Origin: an uncultured Atopostipes sp.
Lineage (GTDB): Bacteria; Bacillota; Bacilli; Lactobacillales; Carnobacteriaceae_A
Reading direction: 5' to 3'
Assembly (NCBI GenBank): GCA_910588235.1
Contig: CAJUOQ010000005.1
Location: 1-64,000, forward strand
DNA length: 64,000 nucleotides
The notes under the pieces were generated by a model. That model saw only the letters and a list, made by a program, of their open reading frames with translations. It searched no databases and had not been told where the DNA came from. Both the position numbers and the translations under genes were made by a program. Below, in pieces: positions 15,304 through 24,135 of the stretch. How positions within the stretch are numbered: the first letter of the stretch is position 1; every line of letters begins with the position of its first letter.

Positions 15304-16029
15304 ATGGCAGGACATTCAAAATGGAACAACATTAAAGAACGTAAAGGTGCTCAAGATAAAAAACGAGGTAAATTATTCCAGAAATTAGTCAAAGAAATTT
15401 ACCAAGCAGCTAAAGATGGTGGTCCTGATCCGGATATTAACCCAGGTTTAAGACTCGCAATTGATAAAGCGAAATCAAATAATATGCCGAATGATAATGT
15501 TGAACGTGCGATCAAACGAGCAACTGACCCGAACGAGAGTGCAAATTATGAAGAAATTGTTTATGAAGGATACGGACCTAATGGTGTGGCTGTTTTAGTA
15601 GAAACTCTAACCGACAATACCAACCGAACCAGTACCGGTGTCCGAGTAGCCTTTGACCGAAATGGTGGAAATTTAGGTGAAAAAGGTTCCGTCAGCTACA
15701 TGTTTGATCGAAAAGGTTATATTGTCATTGAGCGTGAAGGTTTAGATATTGACGAAGATACTATGTTTATGAGTGCTTTAGAAGCTGGTGCAGAAAATCT
15801 AGAAACTTCTGATGAAGTCTTTGAAATCTATACAGAAGGCAGTGACTTTGGAGCTGTCCGCGATGAATTAGAAAAAGAATATACACTCGCTCAAGCCGAT
15901 TTAACCATGGTTCCTCGTATGTTTGTTCCAATTGATGAGGAAAATAAAGAAACGTTTGAGAATCTTATTGAAGCGCTTGAAGATGATGACGATGTGAATG
16001 ACGTTTATCATAATGCAGAGTTAGACTAA
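15304..16029 (+). CDS. YebC/PmpR family protein
   Basis: A 241-residue cytoplasmic protein of the YebC family, long called transcriptional regulators; recent work links members to relief of ribosome stalling at proline stretches. The family start MAGHSKWNNIKERKGAQDKK is complete, and the three-domain layout and acidic C-terminus (EALEDDDDVNDVYHN) are typical. The longest frame starts at GTG 15295, but AAGGAAG at about 15290 places ATG 15304 correctly. The presence of EF-P elsewhere in the window is compatible with a proline-stalling role, which remains inference. Confidence 0.93.
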   Translation: MAGHSKWNNIKERKGAQDKKRGKLFQKLVKEIYQAAKDGGPDPDINPGLRLAIDKAKSNNMPNDNVERAIKRATDPNESANYEEIVYEGYGPNGVAVLVETLTDNTNRTSTGVRVAFDRNGGNLGEKGSVSYMFDRKGYIVIEREGLDIDEDTMFMSALEAGAENLETSDEVFEIYTEGSDFGAVRDELEKEYTLAQADLTMVPRMFVPIDEENKETFENLIEALEDDDDVNDVYHNAELD

Positions 16030-16050
16030 AAAAACAATACATTGATTTAG

Positions 16051-16093
16051 AATACTGAAATTCGTTATTTTGACGAATTTCAGTATTTTTTTA
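16051..16093 (+). terminator. Terminator of yebC
   Basis: Long perfect stem AATACTGAAATTCGT (16051-16065) / ACGAATTTCAGTATT (16073-16087) followed by a T run. It separates yebC from the comG operon. Confidence 0.92.
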
Positions 16094-16189
16094 TTTATTT
16101 TGAAGAAATTTCGTGAAAAACGAGAAAAGATGCAAATATTATATATAGGGAAAGAAATTGAGTGGACAAAAACAAGAAAGGGTGAATCT

Positions 16190-17254
16190 ATGGTTATTGA
16201 ATCTTTTGCCAAATACTTAATCCAAAATGCAAAAGAATATGGAACAAGTGATATTCATGTTTTACCTGCAAAGGAAAACTTTAATCTGTACTTTCGATTA
16301 AACGGACGAATGGAAAAACAATATACGATTGAAATTGAGGAGGGGGTACGCTTAATTTCCTATTTTAAATATTTAGCAAGTATGGACGTTGGCGAGCGTC
16401 GTCGGCCGCAAACAGGTTCTTTAGTCTATGAACTAGCGGAAAATATCCAGCAAGACTTACGATTATCAACTATCGCGGACTATAAAGGCCAGGAATCACT
16501 TGTGATTCGTTTATTGGAATTACAAGAAGAAATATCTCTTGAAAACAGCACTTTTTTAAAGCATGAATTACGTTTTATGAAACGACTCATTGCCTACAAA
16601 AGTGGCCTTATCCTTTTTTCAGGACCAGTTAATTCAGGGAAGACTACGACAATGTATCAATTAGTACGCAATCGGATGCAGCAATCGACTATGCAAGTGA
16701 TCACGATTGAAGATCCCGTCGAAATAGAAGAAGAACAGTTTTTACAAATTCAAGTCAATGAACGAGCGGGAAATACTTATGAAGAATCTTTAAAAGCGAG
16801 TTTACGTCATCATCCCGATATTATTATCGTTGGAGAAATTCGGGATGAAGAAACCGCGCAGATGGCCGTCCGCGGAGCTTTAACTGGACATTTGATTATT
16901 GCCAGTGTGCATGCCAAAAACGCAGAAGGTGTGCTCGCGCGGATGAATGAGTTAGGGATTTCTTTGGAAATGTTACGTCAAACAACAATTGCGATTGTCT
17001 TTCAAAAATTATTACCCCTTTATTGTGGGTTATGTGAAGGCTACTGTCACTTACATTGTTCACATTATCCAGTCAATCAAAAACGGGCAGCTCTTTATGA
17101 TGTCCTGACCAGCGAGGACATTCAAAGAATTACCGTTGCTGAAACAAAAACGGCCACCGTTAAGCGTAAACGAAATTTTAATCATTTGTTAAAGAAGGTG
17201 TACCTATATGGCTTCGTTTCAACAGAAACTTACAACCAGTATTTTATCCCGTGA
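16190..17254 (+). CDS. comGA: Competence pseudopilus assembly ATPase ComGA
   Basis: Hexameric secretion ATPase of the PilB/GspE family that drives assembly of the DNA-uptake pseudopilus at the inner face of the membrane. Of 354 residues, Walker A is GPVNSGKT (145-152), the Asp box TIEDPVE lies around 172-178, and Walker B IIIVGEIRDE is at 211-220. Four cysteines (279, 282, 286, 290) form a CxxC/CxxxC set like the zinc motif of GspE. The frame is open upstream to 16070; ATG 16190 was chosen because AAGGGTG precedes it and ComGA proteins begin here. First gene of comGA-GG. No obvious ComK or ComX box was found. Confidence 0.95.
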   Translation: MVIESFAKYLIQNAKEYGTSDIHVLPAKENFNLYFRLNGRMEKQYTIEIEEGVRLISYFKYLASMDVGERRRPQTGSLVYELAENIQQDLRLSTIADYKGQESLVIRLLELQEEISLENSTFLKHELRFMKRLIAYKSGLILFSGPVNSGKTTTMYQLVRNRMQQSTMQVITIEDPVEIEEEQFLQIQVNERAGNTYEESLKASLRHHPDIIIVGEIRDEETAQMAVRGALTGHLIIASVHAKNAEGVLARMNELGISLEMLRQTTIAIVFQKLLPLYCGLCEGYCHLHCSHYPVNQKRAALYDVLTSEDIQRITVAETKTATVKRKRNFNHLLKKVYLYGFVSTETYNQYFIP

Positions 17255-18269
17255 AAAACCAGGTGAAAAAGGTATTTTTTTAAAGCGAGTGGGGATGTTA
17301 TTGGAAGAAGGCTATTCGATGAAGGAGGCGCTGACGTTTTTATCAAAAATAGAAAAAGGGGTGACCAAAGGTTGGATTCAATCAATCCAAGAAGGCATGA
17401 TTTTGGGCCATGCGTTTCATGAAGAATTAGAGAAACTTGGTTTTTCAAACAAAACATGTGCTCAGATCTATTTGGCTTCTCAAATAGGAAATTATAGTCA
17501 AACCATTACACAATGCGGTGAACAACTTTTAGAGAGCTTAGAAAAACAAAAGAAATTGCGTTCACTTGCGACTTATCCTTTGCTCCTAGTGGTGTTTCTT
17601 CTGAGTATGTTGTTGTTCATGCGTTTTTTGATTTTACCGCATATGGAGTCTTTATTTATAGAGACGGGATCTGAACAGAACCTCTATTCCAATCATTTAG
17701 TATGGATTGTTTATTATTCGCCACAAATTTTACTAGGTTTACTCGTTTTGTTTGTTATTGGTGGGTTTATTATAAAAAAGCACCTCGAGGGAAAAAGTAT
17801 GCTTGAAAAAATCAATTTTTTTATGGCAATGCCTTTCGTGAAAAAGTATTTAAAAGATTATTATACGCAATTTTTCTTTTTCGAATGGGGGAATTTATTT
17901 AAGAGTGGCAATAGTTTTCAAGACATTCTTTTCATGATGCAAAATGGTGAGGCATCGAAATTATTGCAAGAAACGGGGCAAGTTTTAGCAGCAGAAATGA
18001 AATTAGGAAAAGCGATTCATGAAGCCATTAATGTCTTACCGTTTTTCCATAAAGAAGGATTACAAGTCATTACGCACGGGGAAAATTTAGGGAAATTAAG
18101 TACCGAAATGTTGGTTTATGCCTCTTATTGCGAAACTCGACTGAATGAACGAGTAGAAAAACTAATGAGTAAAATTCAACCGATTATATTTTGTTTTGTA
18201 GCTTTAATGATTATCGCAATTTACAGCGCTTTGATGTTACCAATATTTTCTTTAATGGAGGGATTTTAA
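17208..18269 (+). CDS. comGB: Competence pseudopilus membrane platform protein ComGB
   Basis: Polytopic inner-membrane protein of the GspF/PilC family that couples the ComGA ATPase to pseudopilin assembly. The 353 residues contain two T2SS-F domains and hydrophobic segments around 125-145, 165-190 and 325-350. The start at 17208 has an AAGGTG site and overlaps the 3' end of comGA by 47 bp, so translation is coupled. The stop is directly followed by the comGC start. Confidence 0.95.
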   Translation: MASFQQKLTTSILSREKPGEKGIFLKRVGMLLEEGYSMKEALTFLSKIEKGVTKGWIQSIQEGMILGHAFHEELEKLGFSNKTCAQIYLASQIGNYSQTITQCGEQLLESLEKQKKLRSLATYPLLLVVFLLSMLLFMRFLILPHMESLFIETGSEQNLYSNHLVWIVYYSPQILLGLLVLFVIGGFIIKKHLEGKSMLEKINFFMAMPFVKKYLKDYYTQFFFFEWGNLFKSGNSFQDILFMMQNGEASKLLQETGQVLAAEMKLGKAIHEAINVLPFFHKEGLQVITHGENLGKLSTEMLVYASYCETRLNERVEKLMSKIQPIIFCFVALMIIAIYSALMLPIFSLMEGF

Positions 18270-18557
18270 ATGAAAAAAATAATGCAAAAGATGAAAGAAG
18301 AAGACGCTTTTACGTTAATAGAAATGGCTCTGGTTATCCTGATTATTGCCGCTTTATTATTAATTATTATTCCAAATATAGGCGGGGTCACGGAGACCGC
18401 AAACGATACGACGAACGACGCAATCGTCCAAACCGTCGAAACACAAAGAATTATTTATGAACTAGAAGAAAATGTAGAAAATGCTTCAGCTGAAGAGTTA
18501 GAAGCAGCAGGCTATATTACATCTGAGCAGTTATCAGCTTATAACGCTGCAAGATAA
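18270..18557 (+). CDS. comGC: Major competence pseudopilin ComGC
   Basis: Major subunit of the transformation pilus. The 95-residue prepilin has a short charged leader, then the processing site with cleavage expected between Ala and Phe in EDAFTLIEMA, followed by a hydrophobic N-terminal helix to about residue 37 and a short soluble domain. Alanine instead of glycine at -1 is also seen in streptococcal ComGC. GGAGG at about 18258 precedes the ATG at 18270. A prepilin peptidase (ComC) is needed but is not in the window. Confidence 0.94.
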   Translation: MKKIMQKMKEEDAFTLIEMALVILIIAALLLIIIPNIGGVTETANDTTNDAIVQTVETQRIIYELEENVENASAEELEAAGYITSEQLSAYNAAR

Positions 18558-18565
18558 GGATTTGA

Positions 18566-19033
18566 ATGGATATGAAAACAAGAGAAGCAGGTTTTACTTT
18601 AATTGAATCTATCCTCCTCTTAATGATCACAGCCTCTTTACTACTCGTCCCGATGCTCTCCATTAATAAAATGATTGACAGCATCCAAACTGATTTATTT
18701 TTCCGTGAACTTACTTCCAATATTACATTGATGCAGAATCATGCGATTTTGAATGGTGAAACGACAAGTGTCCAATTTGTGCCTGGGGCTGTTGATCAAG
18801 TACGCTTCCGGGTGAATAACCAGACGACTCATCCTTTGAATCGAGAGTTAAAATTGGAAAATGGTTTATATGAATTAAGAGGTCGAGAATATAGTACATT
18901 TTCTTTTGCGCGAGATACAGGAAATATCTCACAAGCAAATACACGTGCTTTTCGGACGACACAAGGGGATTATGAATTGACTTATTGGTTAGGAAGTGGT
19001 CGATTTGAAATTACAAAAACTGCGGATAAATGA
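18566..19033 (+). CDS. comGD: Minor competence pseudopilin ComGD
   Basis: A 155-residue minor pseudopilin with the N-methylation motif REAGFTLIESI (cleavage after Gly) and a hydrophobic helix up to about residue 34, then a soluble beta-rich domain. It is thought to be part of the pilus tip or assembly primer. The start is ATG 18566 behind AAGGA; a second in-frame ATG at 18572 is possible. It overlaps comGE by 29 bp. Confidence 0.9.
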   Translation: MDMKTREAGFTLIESILLLMITASLLLVPMLSINKMIDSIQTDLFFRELTSNITLMQNHAILNGETTSVQFVPGAVDQVRFRVNNQTTHPLNRELKLENGLYELRGREYSTFSFARDTGNISQANTRAFRTTQGDYELTYWLGSGRFEITKTADK

Positions 19034-19310
19034 AAAAGGCTATTTACTTTTAGAAAGCTTGGTCACTTTAGCAATGATTGCGTCTATTTTACTTCTTCTA
19101 TATCCGTTAATTGTGGATTGGCTTGTATTACGTGATCATGAAAAAGAGCACGTTGAAGATATGAGAGTGTTATACGAACATTCGATGCAGTGGCCACAAA
19201 TTCAAAATACTGAAGCTCCTTATTTAGTTGAAACCACGGACACCTCTTTAACGATTTTAAAAAATAAACAAGCGATGGGCGTGGAAATTTATGAAATTGA
19301 ATGGGATTAG
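19005..19310 (+). CDS. comGE: Minor competence pseudopilin ComGE
   Basis: A 101-residue pilin-like protein with an N-terminal hydrophobic segment after INEKGYLLLESLVTLAMIAS, where Gly-Tyr is the likely processing site. Identity rests on position between comGD and comGF and on the pilin-like N-terminus; the sequence is poorly conserved in this family. TTG at 19005 is preferred because AGGAAG lies 8 nt upstream; the frame extends to a GTG at 18996 lacking a binding site. It overlaps both neighbours. Confidence 0.82.
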   Translation: MKLQKLRINEKGYLLLESLVTLAMIASILLLLYPLIVDWLVLRDHEKEHVEDMRVLYEHSMQWPQIQNTEAPYLVETTDTSLTILKNKQAMGVEIYEIEWD

Positions 19311-19809
19311 ACAAGCAGGCTTTACACTCCTTGAAGCGCTAATTGCTTTATTACTATCTTCTCTAGTGTTGCTTTTACTAGCTTCAGGTATTCTAGAAGC
19401 CAGTAAAATAAAAGAAATCCTGGTGAATGACTCGCAAGCAGAAGCGACTCAATCCCATACGGTGAGTGGAGATCGCCAGCTGGAATGGCATCTTTTTTTA
19501 AACCAGCTGGAAACTTATTTAGAAGGCACCAAAAATCCACAAGTATTTAAAGAACAGATCTTGCTTGATGAATGGGAGGAAGAAACAAATAGATATGTCG
19601 TGACTCGTTATGATCAAAGAGGCTCAAGAAATAATTTTGTTCGAAGTAAAAGCAATGGCTACAATAGAATGTTGACAGGTATTCAAACTGTTCATTTGAA
19701 AAAAGAAGAAGGCTGGTTATTATTAGATTTTACATTTAGAAATGGAGAAAATTATCAAGGGAAGGTCTGGGTGAATAGTTGGACAGAAGAAACAGAAGAA
19801 AATCATTAA
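19291..19809 (+). CDS. comGF: Minor competence pseudopilin ComGF
   Basis: A 172-residue pseudopilin with the prepilin motif RQAGFTLLEALIAL and a hydrophobic helix to about residue 33, followed by a ComGF-like soluble domain ending in a beta-rich segment (VHLKKEEGWLLLDFTFRNG). The ATG at 19291 lies inside comGE with only a weak GTGGA site, suggesting translational coupling. The 3' end overlaps comGG by 31 bp. Confidence 0.88.
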   Translation: MKLNGIRQAGFTLLEALIALLLSSLVLLLLASGILEASKIKEILVNDSQAEATQSHTVSGDRQLEWHLFLNQLETYLEGTKNPQVFKEQILLDEWEEETNRYVVTRYDQRGSRNNFVRSKSNGYNRMLTGIQTVHLKKEEGWLLLDFTFRNGENYQGKVWVNSWTEETEENH

Positions 19810-20336
19810 AATCTGAACAAGGGTATTTGCTCATTTCAACGCTCTTCTTTTTAATATTTAGTGGTCTTTTTTCCCAATCCCTGATTAAAATTTCAGGAAA
19901 CCATATCTTACAACTACAACAAATATCTTCCGCTTATGAGGCTAAAACAACCCTTAATATGAGTAAGGAATTATTAAGACAACAAGCCGCAACAGAAGAA
20001 ATGCCTGAAAAGGGCTCAATGATTACTTCGGTGGGAACTGTTTTGATTGAGCGACAGGAAACTCCTGCAGAATTTATCTTTACTTTAACTCTGACAACAA
20101 ATACGAACATGCAGTATTTCGACGAATTCGTGCTAGTGTTACCCGAGGAGGAAGAAGACGTAGAAGCGAAGGATGAAGAAACAGAAGAAAGAGAGGAGCT
20201 GGAAATAGAAATACAAGTAGATGAAAAACAAGCACCAAATAAAGAAGAAGCGGAAGAAAACACGAGAGAGTCAGAAGGAGAAAGTGAACAGGACCTAAAA
20301 AAAGAAGCAAAAGAAGCAACCACCCCAAATCAGTAA
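19779..20336 (+). CDS. comGG: ComGG-position protein with acidic tail
   Basis: The last gene of the comG operon encodes 185 residues. After a basic N-terminus, SEQGYLLISTLFFLIFSGLFSQ is a pilin-like hydrophobic segment (about 13-34), then a soluble region to about residue 122. The rest, about 60 residues, is overwhelmingly Glu with Asp, Lys and Asn. Identification as ComGG is by position and N-terminus. The start is uncertain: TTG 19779 is the first usable codon and lacks a strong binding site. The acidic tail is not typical of the small ComGG proteins I know. Confidence 0.7.
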   Translation: MDRRNRRKSLKSEQGYLLISTLFFLIFSGLFSQSLIKISGNHILQLQQISSAYEAKTTLNMSKELLRQQAATEEMPEKGSMITSVGTVLIERQETPAEFIFTLTLTTNTNMQYFDEFVLVLPEEEEDVEAKDEETEEREELEIEIQVDEKQAPNKEEAEENTRESEGESEQDLKKEAKEATTPNQ

Positions 20337-20339
20337 GAC

Positions 20340-20374
20340 GAAAAGATCGTTCAAAAATGGACGGTCTTTTTTAT
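20340..20374 (+). terminator. Terminator of the comG operon
   Basis: AAAGATCGTTC pairs imperfectly with GGACGGTCTTT, followed by a T run (to about 20373). Confidence 0.8.
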
Positions 20375-20431
20375 TATTTGTTCTGACTTCCTGTATAATA
20401 GAAAAAAGAGAACAGAAGTGAGGGAACAATA

Positions 20432-21226
20432 TTGGAACTAGAGAATACTAAAATTGGATTTATCGGTTATGGAAATATGGCCCAAGCAATGGCGACAGGT
20501 TGGGTAAAAACAGGTGGATTGGATCCTGATCATATTTATGCAAGTGCTCGTAATTTTGAAAAATTAAAGAACAACTGTGAGCAGCTAAGTATTCATCCTT
20601 GTGAAAATGTGGAAGCACTCATTGAGCAAGTAGATATAATCATTTTAGCTGTAAAGCCTCATCAGATAGCAGCCGTTGTAGAACCTATAAAAGAAAAATT
20701 AAAAAATAAAATAGTAGTCTCCGTTGCTGTAAATTATACTTTTGCGATGTTTGAAGAAATCTTACTAGAGGGTACTGCTCATTTAAGTATTTTACCAAAT
20801 ACGCCTGTTTCGATTGGAGAAGGCATTATTATTATGGAAGAGCAGCATTCTTTATCAGCAAACCAGTTTACACTTGTTACGAGATTATTTGAACAATTAG
20901 GTCTTGTACAGACGGTAGCTACAGAACAATTAGGTGTGGCTGGAGCTGTTGCTGGTTGTGGACCAGCTTTTGCAAGTATATTTATAGAAGCCCTAGCGGA
21001 TGGAGCTGTAAAGTATGGTCTACCAAGAGAAGAAGCTTATCAATTTGCGAGTCAAGTGCTTGTAGGGACCGGGAAGTTGCAACTCGAAACAAAAGAACAT
21101 CCAGGAGTTATGAAAGACAAGGTAACCTCTCCAGGCGGGACTACGATTAAAGGCGTGACGGCTTTAGAGAAAAATAACTTTCGACATGCGGTGATTTCTG
21201 CATTGGATGCGATTGAAGGGGAATAA
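20432..21226 (+). CDS. proC: Pyrroline-5-carboxylate reductase
   Basis: Last step of proline synthesis: NAD(P)H-dependent reduction of 1-pyrroline-5-carboxylate to L-proline. The 264 residues have an N-terminal Rossmann motif IGFIGYGNMAQAMA and the C-terminal ProC signature VTSPGGTTIKGVTALE. TTG at 20432 is the start, with GTGAGGGA upstream. A TATAAT at 20394-20399 is the likely -10. It follows the comG terminator and is transcribed separately. Confidence 0.94.
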   Translation: MELENTKIGFIGYGNMAQAMATGWVKTGGLDPDHIYASARNFEKLKNNCEQLSIHPCENVEALIEQVDIIILAVKPHQIAAVVEPIKEKLKNKIVVSVAVNYTFAMFEEILLEGTAHLSILPNTPVSIGEGIIIMEEQHSLSANQFTLVTRLFEQLGLVQTVATEQLGVAGAVAGCGPAFASIFIEALADGAVKYGLPREEAYQFASQVLVGTGKLQLETKEHPGVMKDKVTSPGGTTIKGVTALEKNNFRHAVISALDAIEGE

Positions 21227-21346
21227 ATGATCTTTGTTTCTGACAACTTTAATTTTTGCTAGCCTATATTTATAGTGGATAGTTTGCTATAATAGAGGAC
21301 GGCTTATAGATTGTCTGAAAGATCTGACAAAGAAAGGTGAACATTC

Positions 21347-22408
21347 ATGAAACGAGTAAAAAATGTACAAAAAAAGTTAAATGATTATAAAATCGATGCA
21401 TTACTAGTCACCAATATGTATAATGTACGATACTTAGCGAACTTTACAGGAACAACAGGTCTAGCAGTCATTACAAAAGAGAAAGCTTATTTTGTGACTG
21501 ATTTTCGCTATACAGAGCAAGCAGCAGAACAAGCAGAAGGCTTTGAAATCGTAAAAAATGAGGGACCTATTTACGAAGAAGTTGCTAAAATTATCGAAAA
21601 AGATCAAATAAATACGATTGGTTTTGAAGAAGAAAATATTACATTCGCTACATACAAAAAAATTGAAGAACTATTCCCAAGTGAATTAAAAGCGATCTCT
21701 GGTTTAGTTGAAAAACTTCGAGAAGTGAAATCTGAAGCTGAAATTGAAATTATTCAAAAAGCTGTAGATATTGCTGAAAAAGCCTATGACTATATACTTG
21801 GCTTTATTAAACCGGGAATGACAGAGATTGAAGTCGCCAATGAGTTAGATTTTTATATGCGAAAACATGGCGCAACGGGAGTCTCTTTCGACACGATCGT
21901 CGCCAGTGGCGTGCGTTCAGCGATGCCTCATGGTGTCGCCAGTGAAAAAGTGATTGAAGAAGGGGACATGGTCACCATTGACTTTGGGTGTTATTACGAA
22001 GGTTATGCTTCAGATATGACTCGTACTTTCGCGGTTGGTGATCCGGGAGAAGAATTAAAAGAGATTTATGAAATTGTAAAAGAAGCGAATCTTAAAGTAA
22101 CAGCTGCCGCTAAAGCTGGAATGACTGGTGCAGAATTAGATGCCGTCGCCCGGGACTACATTTCAGAACACGGATACGGTGAAGCTTTTGGCCACACAAC
22201 AGGACATGGTTTAGGTTTAGAAGTTCACGAAGGACCGGCTATTAGTTTTCGAAATGAAAATAAATTAGTAGAAAATAATGTCATTACAAATGAACCTGGG
22301 ATTTATATTCCTGGTTTAGGTGGCGTAAGAATTGAAGATGATTTAGTCATTAAAGAAGATGGCAATATCAACTTAATGAGTACATCAAAAGAATTAACGA
22401 TTCTGTAA
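21347..22408 (+). CDS. pepP: Xaa-Pro aminopeptidase (M24B)
   Basis: Cytoplasmic metallopeptidase removing the N-terminal residue from peptides with proline in second position. The 353 residues comprise a creatinase N-domain and a pita-bread domain with metal ligands in DFGCYYEGYASDMTRT, HTTGHGLGLEVHE, TNEPGIYI and RIEDD. It is a paralogue of PepQ, distinguished by the HTTGHGLGLEVHEGP segment and by its position before efp, the standard Firmicutes pepP-efp pair. ATG 21347 follows AAAGGTGA; an extended -10 (TGcTATAAT, 21285-21293) lies upstream. Confidence 0.92.
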   Translation: MKRVKNVQKKLNDYKIDALLVTNMYNVRYLANFTGTTGLAVITKEKAYFVTDFRYTEQAAEQAEGFEIVKNEGPIYEEVAKIIEKDQINTIGFEEENITFATYKKIEELFPSELKAISGLVEKLREVKSEAEIEIIQKAVDIAEKAYDYILGFIKPGMTEIEVANELDFYMRKHGATGVSFDTIVASGVRSAMPHGVASEKVIEEGDMVTIDFGCYYEGYASDMTRTFAVGDPGEELKEIYEIVKEANLKVTAAAKAGMTGAELDAVARDYISEHGYGEAFGHTTGHGLGLEVHEGPAISFRNENKLVENNVITNEPGIYIPGLGGVRIEDDLVIKEDGNINLMSTSKELTIL

Positions 22409-22503
22409 TAGATATAGTAGATTATCGTTAAGGGATTTAGAAAAAAAGATACATTCATGGTAAAATAAAAAATGAATAAAAAAAGTCGACGAAAGGTGAT
22501 CAC

Positions 22504-23061
22504 ATGATTTCATCTAATGAATTAAAAAGAGGTCAAACCATTGTTTATAATGACAATATTTGGCGCGTTTTAGAATTTCAACACGTAAAACCTGGAAAAG
22601 GTCAAGCATTTGTCCGTACAAAATTGAAAAATTTAAGAACCGGTGCAAATCAAGAAATTACTTTCCGTGCAGGAGAAAAAATAGAGCCCGCACATATCGA
22701 TACAAATACGATGCAATATCTATATGAAAATGATGGTTTGCATGTCTTTATGGATATCGAAACTTATGAGCAAATTGGCATTCCAACAGCTCAAATTGAA
22801 GATGAATTAAAATTCTTAAAAGATGGTATGGAAGCAGATATTATGCTTTATGAAGGTGAAGTAATTGGTGTTCAATTACCAGCTAAAGTGAATTTAGAAG
22901 TAGCTAAAACAGATCCAGGCATTCGGGGAGATACGCAAAGCGGTGGTTCTAAACCAGCAACACTAGAAACAGGCGCAGTTATTACCGTACCATTATTTAT
23001 TAACGTGGGCGATGTCCTAGAGGTGAACACAGAAGATGGTACATACAGTTCACGTGTATAG
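22504..23061 (+). CDS. efp: Elongation factor P
   Basis: Binds the ribosome between P and E sites and relieves stalling at polyproline. The 185-residue protein has the three beta-barrel domains of EF-P: KOW-like domain I with the loop HVKPGKGQAF (the conserved Lys is in PGKG), then two OB-like domains ending in VNTEDGTYSSRV. ATG 22504 follows AAAGGTGATC. An 11-codon reading frame (22472-22507) overlaps its start by four bases. Co-transcription with pepP is likely, as no terminator lies between. Confidence 0.96.
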   Translation: MISSNELKRGQTIVYNDNIWRVLEFQHVKPGKGQAFVRTKLKNLRTGANQEITFRAGEKIEPAHIDTNTMQYLYENDGLHVFMDIETYEQIGIPTAQIEDELKFLKDGMEADIMLYEGEVIGVQLPAKVNLEVAKTDPGIRGDTQSGGSKPATLETGAVITVPLFINVGDVLEVNTEDGTYSSRV

Positions 23062-23085
23062 TGAGTAATTGAAGGAGGAAAAAAT

Positions 23086-23502
23086 ATGATTGAAACTTCA
23101 AACAAAAATAATCCGCTGGGAGAAATTAAAGTTTCAGCTGAAGTATTAGAAGTTATTATAGGCATCGCTTCGCTAGAAGTTGATGGCGTTTATGGGATGC
23201 GCGCCAATTTATCGAGTGACATCCGCACGATGCTTGGTCGTAACGAACATTCAAAAGGCGTTTCTTTAAACACCAATGAATACGGAACGCTTGTCGATGT
23301 ATACTGCTATTTTAACTATGGCGTCAACGTTCCAAAAGTTGCGAAAGAAATCCAAGAAAATGTAAAAGATCAAGTTTACTATATGACAGATGTTGAATTG
23401 GACGAAGTGAATGTTCATATCGTTGGGATTGTTCCAGAGCAATCGACTGAAATTGATGTCTTAACCGCTAGCGATTTAGATTTAGGAGAAGTAAATAAGT
23501 GA
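23086..23502 (+). CDS. Asp23/Gls24 family protein (YqhY-like)
   Basis: A 138-residue Asp23/Gls24-family protein, the YqhY-type member encoded between efp and nusB. The pattern EVLEVIIGIASLEVDGVYGM at the N-terminus and VDVYCYFNYGVNVPKVAKEI centrally define the family. YqhY in Bacillus is linked to control of acetyl-CoA carboxylase activity; that is knowledge of relatives, not visible here. A perfect AAGGAGG precedes ATG 23086. The stop TGA overlaps the nusB start (TGATG). Confidence 0.9.
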   Translation: MIETSNKNNPLGEIKVSAEVLEVIIGIASLEVDGVYGMRANLSSDIRTMLGRNEHSKGVSLNTNEYGTLVDVYCYFNYGVNVPKVAKEIQENVKDQVYYMTDVELDEVNVHIVGIVPEQSTEIDVLTASDLDLGEVNK

Positions 23503-23987
23503 TGACAGTTAGACGTACAATTCGTATTAAAGCTTTTCAAGCATTGTTTCAATTAACTCAAAATCCTAGATTATCTCATGAAGAAGCAATTACTCATGCG
23601 ATACAGTATTCTCTTGAAGATAACGAAGAAGAAGTTGAAAATCTAGAGGCTTTAAAAGAGATCCTGCCAGGGGAAAATATAACGGAACAAATAGCGACAG
23701 ATGCTTTAGATTATTTACGAGATTTAGTGAGCGGTGTTTCAGAACATCGGAAGTATATTGATGAACAAATTGAGGAACGTTTAAAAGATTGGTCGATACA
23801 GCGGCTTGATTTAGTCAATTTATTGATCTTGAGAATAGCGACTTATGAATTGTATTTTCATGAAGAAATTAATCCAAGTATCGTTATGAATGAAGCAATC
23901 GAAATAACAAAATCCTTTAATAATGATAAAGCTAGCAAATTTGTTAACGGAGTGCTTCAAGGAATTTTAGATACAAAAGAAGCCTAA
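23502..23987 (+). CDS. nusB: Transcription antitermination factor NusB
   Basis: RNA-binding partner of NusE/S10 in rRNA antitermination. The all-helical 161-residue protein contains the typical ends RIKAFQALFQL and EINPSIVMNEAIEITKSFNNDKASKFVNGVL (quoted in part as a family mark: KASKFVNGVLQ). It begins at ATG 23502 overlapping the stop of the preceding gene; GTG 23499 is an alternative. An intrinsic terminator overlaps its last codons, so the xse genes are transcribed separately. Confidence 0.94.
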   Translation: MTVRRTIRIKAFQALFQLTQNPRLSHEEAITHAIQYSLEDNEEEVENLEALKEILPGENITEQIATDALDYLRDLVSGVSEHRKYIDEQIEERLKDWSIQRLDLVNLLILRIATYELYFHEEINPSIVMNEAIEITKSFNNDKASKFVNGVLQGILDTKEA

Positions 23988-24004
23988 ATTGGCTTCTTTT
24001 TTAA
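23976..24004 (+). terminator. Terminator at the end of nusB
   Basis: AAGAAGCC / GGCTTCTT stem with a TAAATT loop and a T run; the 5' arm lies within the last nusB codons. Confidence 0.82.
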
Positions 24005-24135
24005 TTGGAAAAAACGAAAAGCTGGTCCATTTCATTGTTATTCAGCTTGTAATCCATAAAAGCTTTAAGTGGCTATATTCTAGAATCATAAGCACAAAAA
24101 TTTCTAATCACTAAAGAATAGAAGGGAGTGAGCGT

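Noticed and set aside
18300..18330. Mutant processing site in ComGC (Ala rather than Gly at -1)
   Set aside because: Streptococcal ComGC proteins also have Ala before FTL, so it is not a defect.
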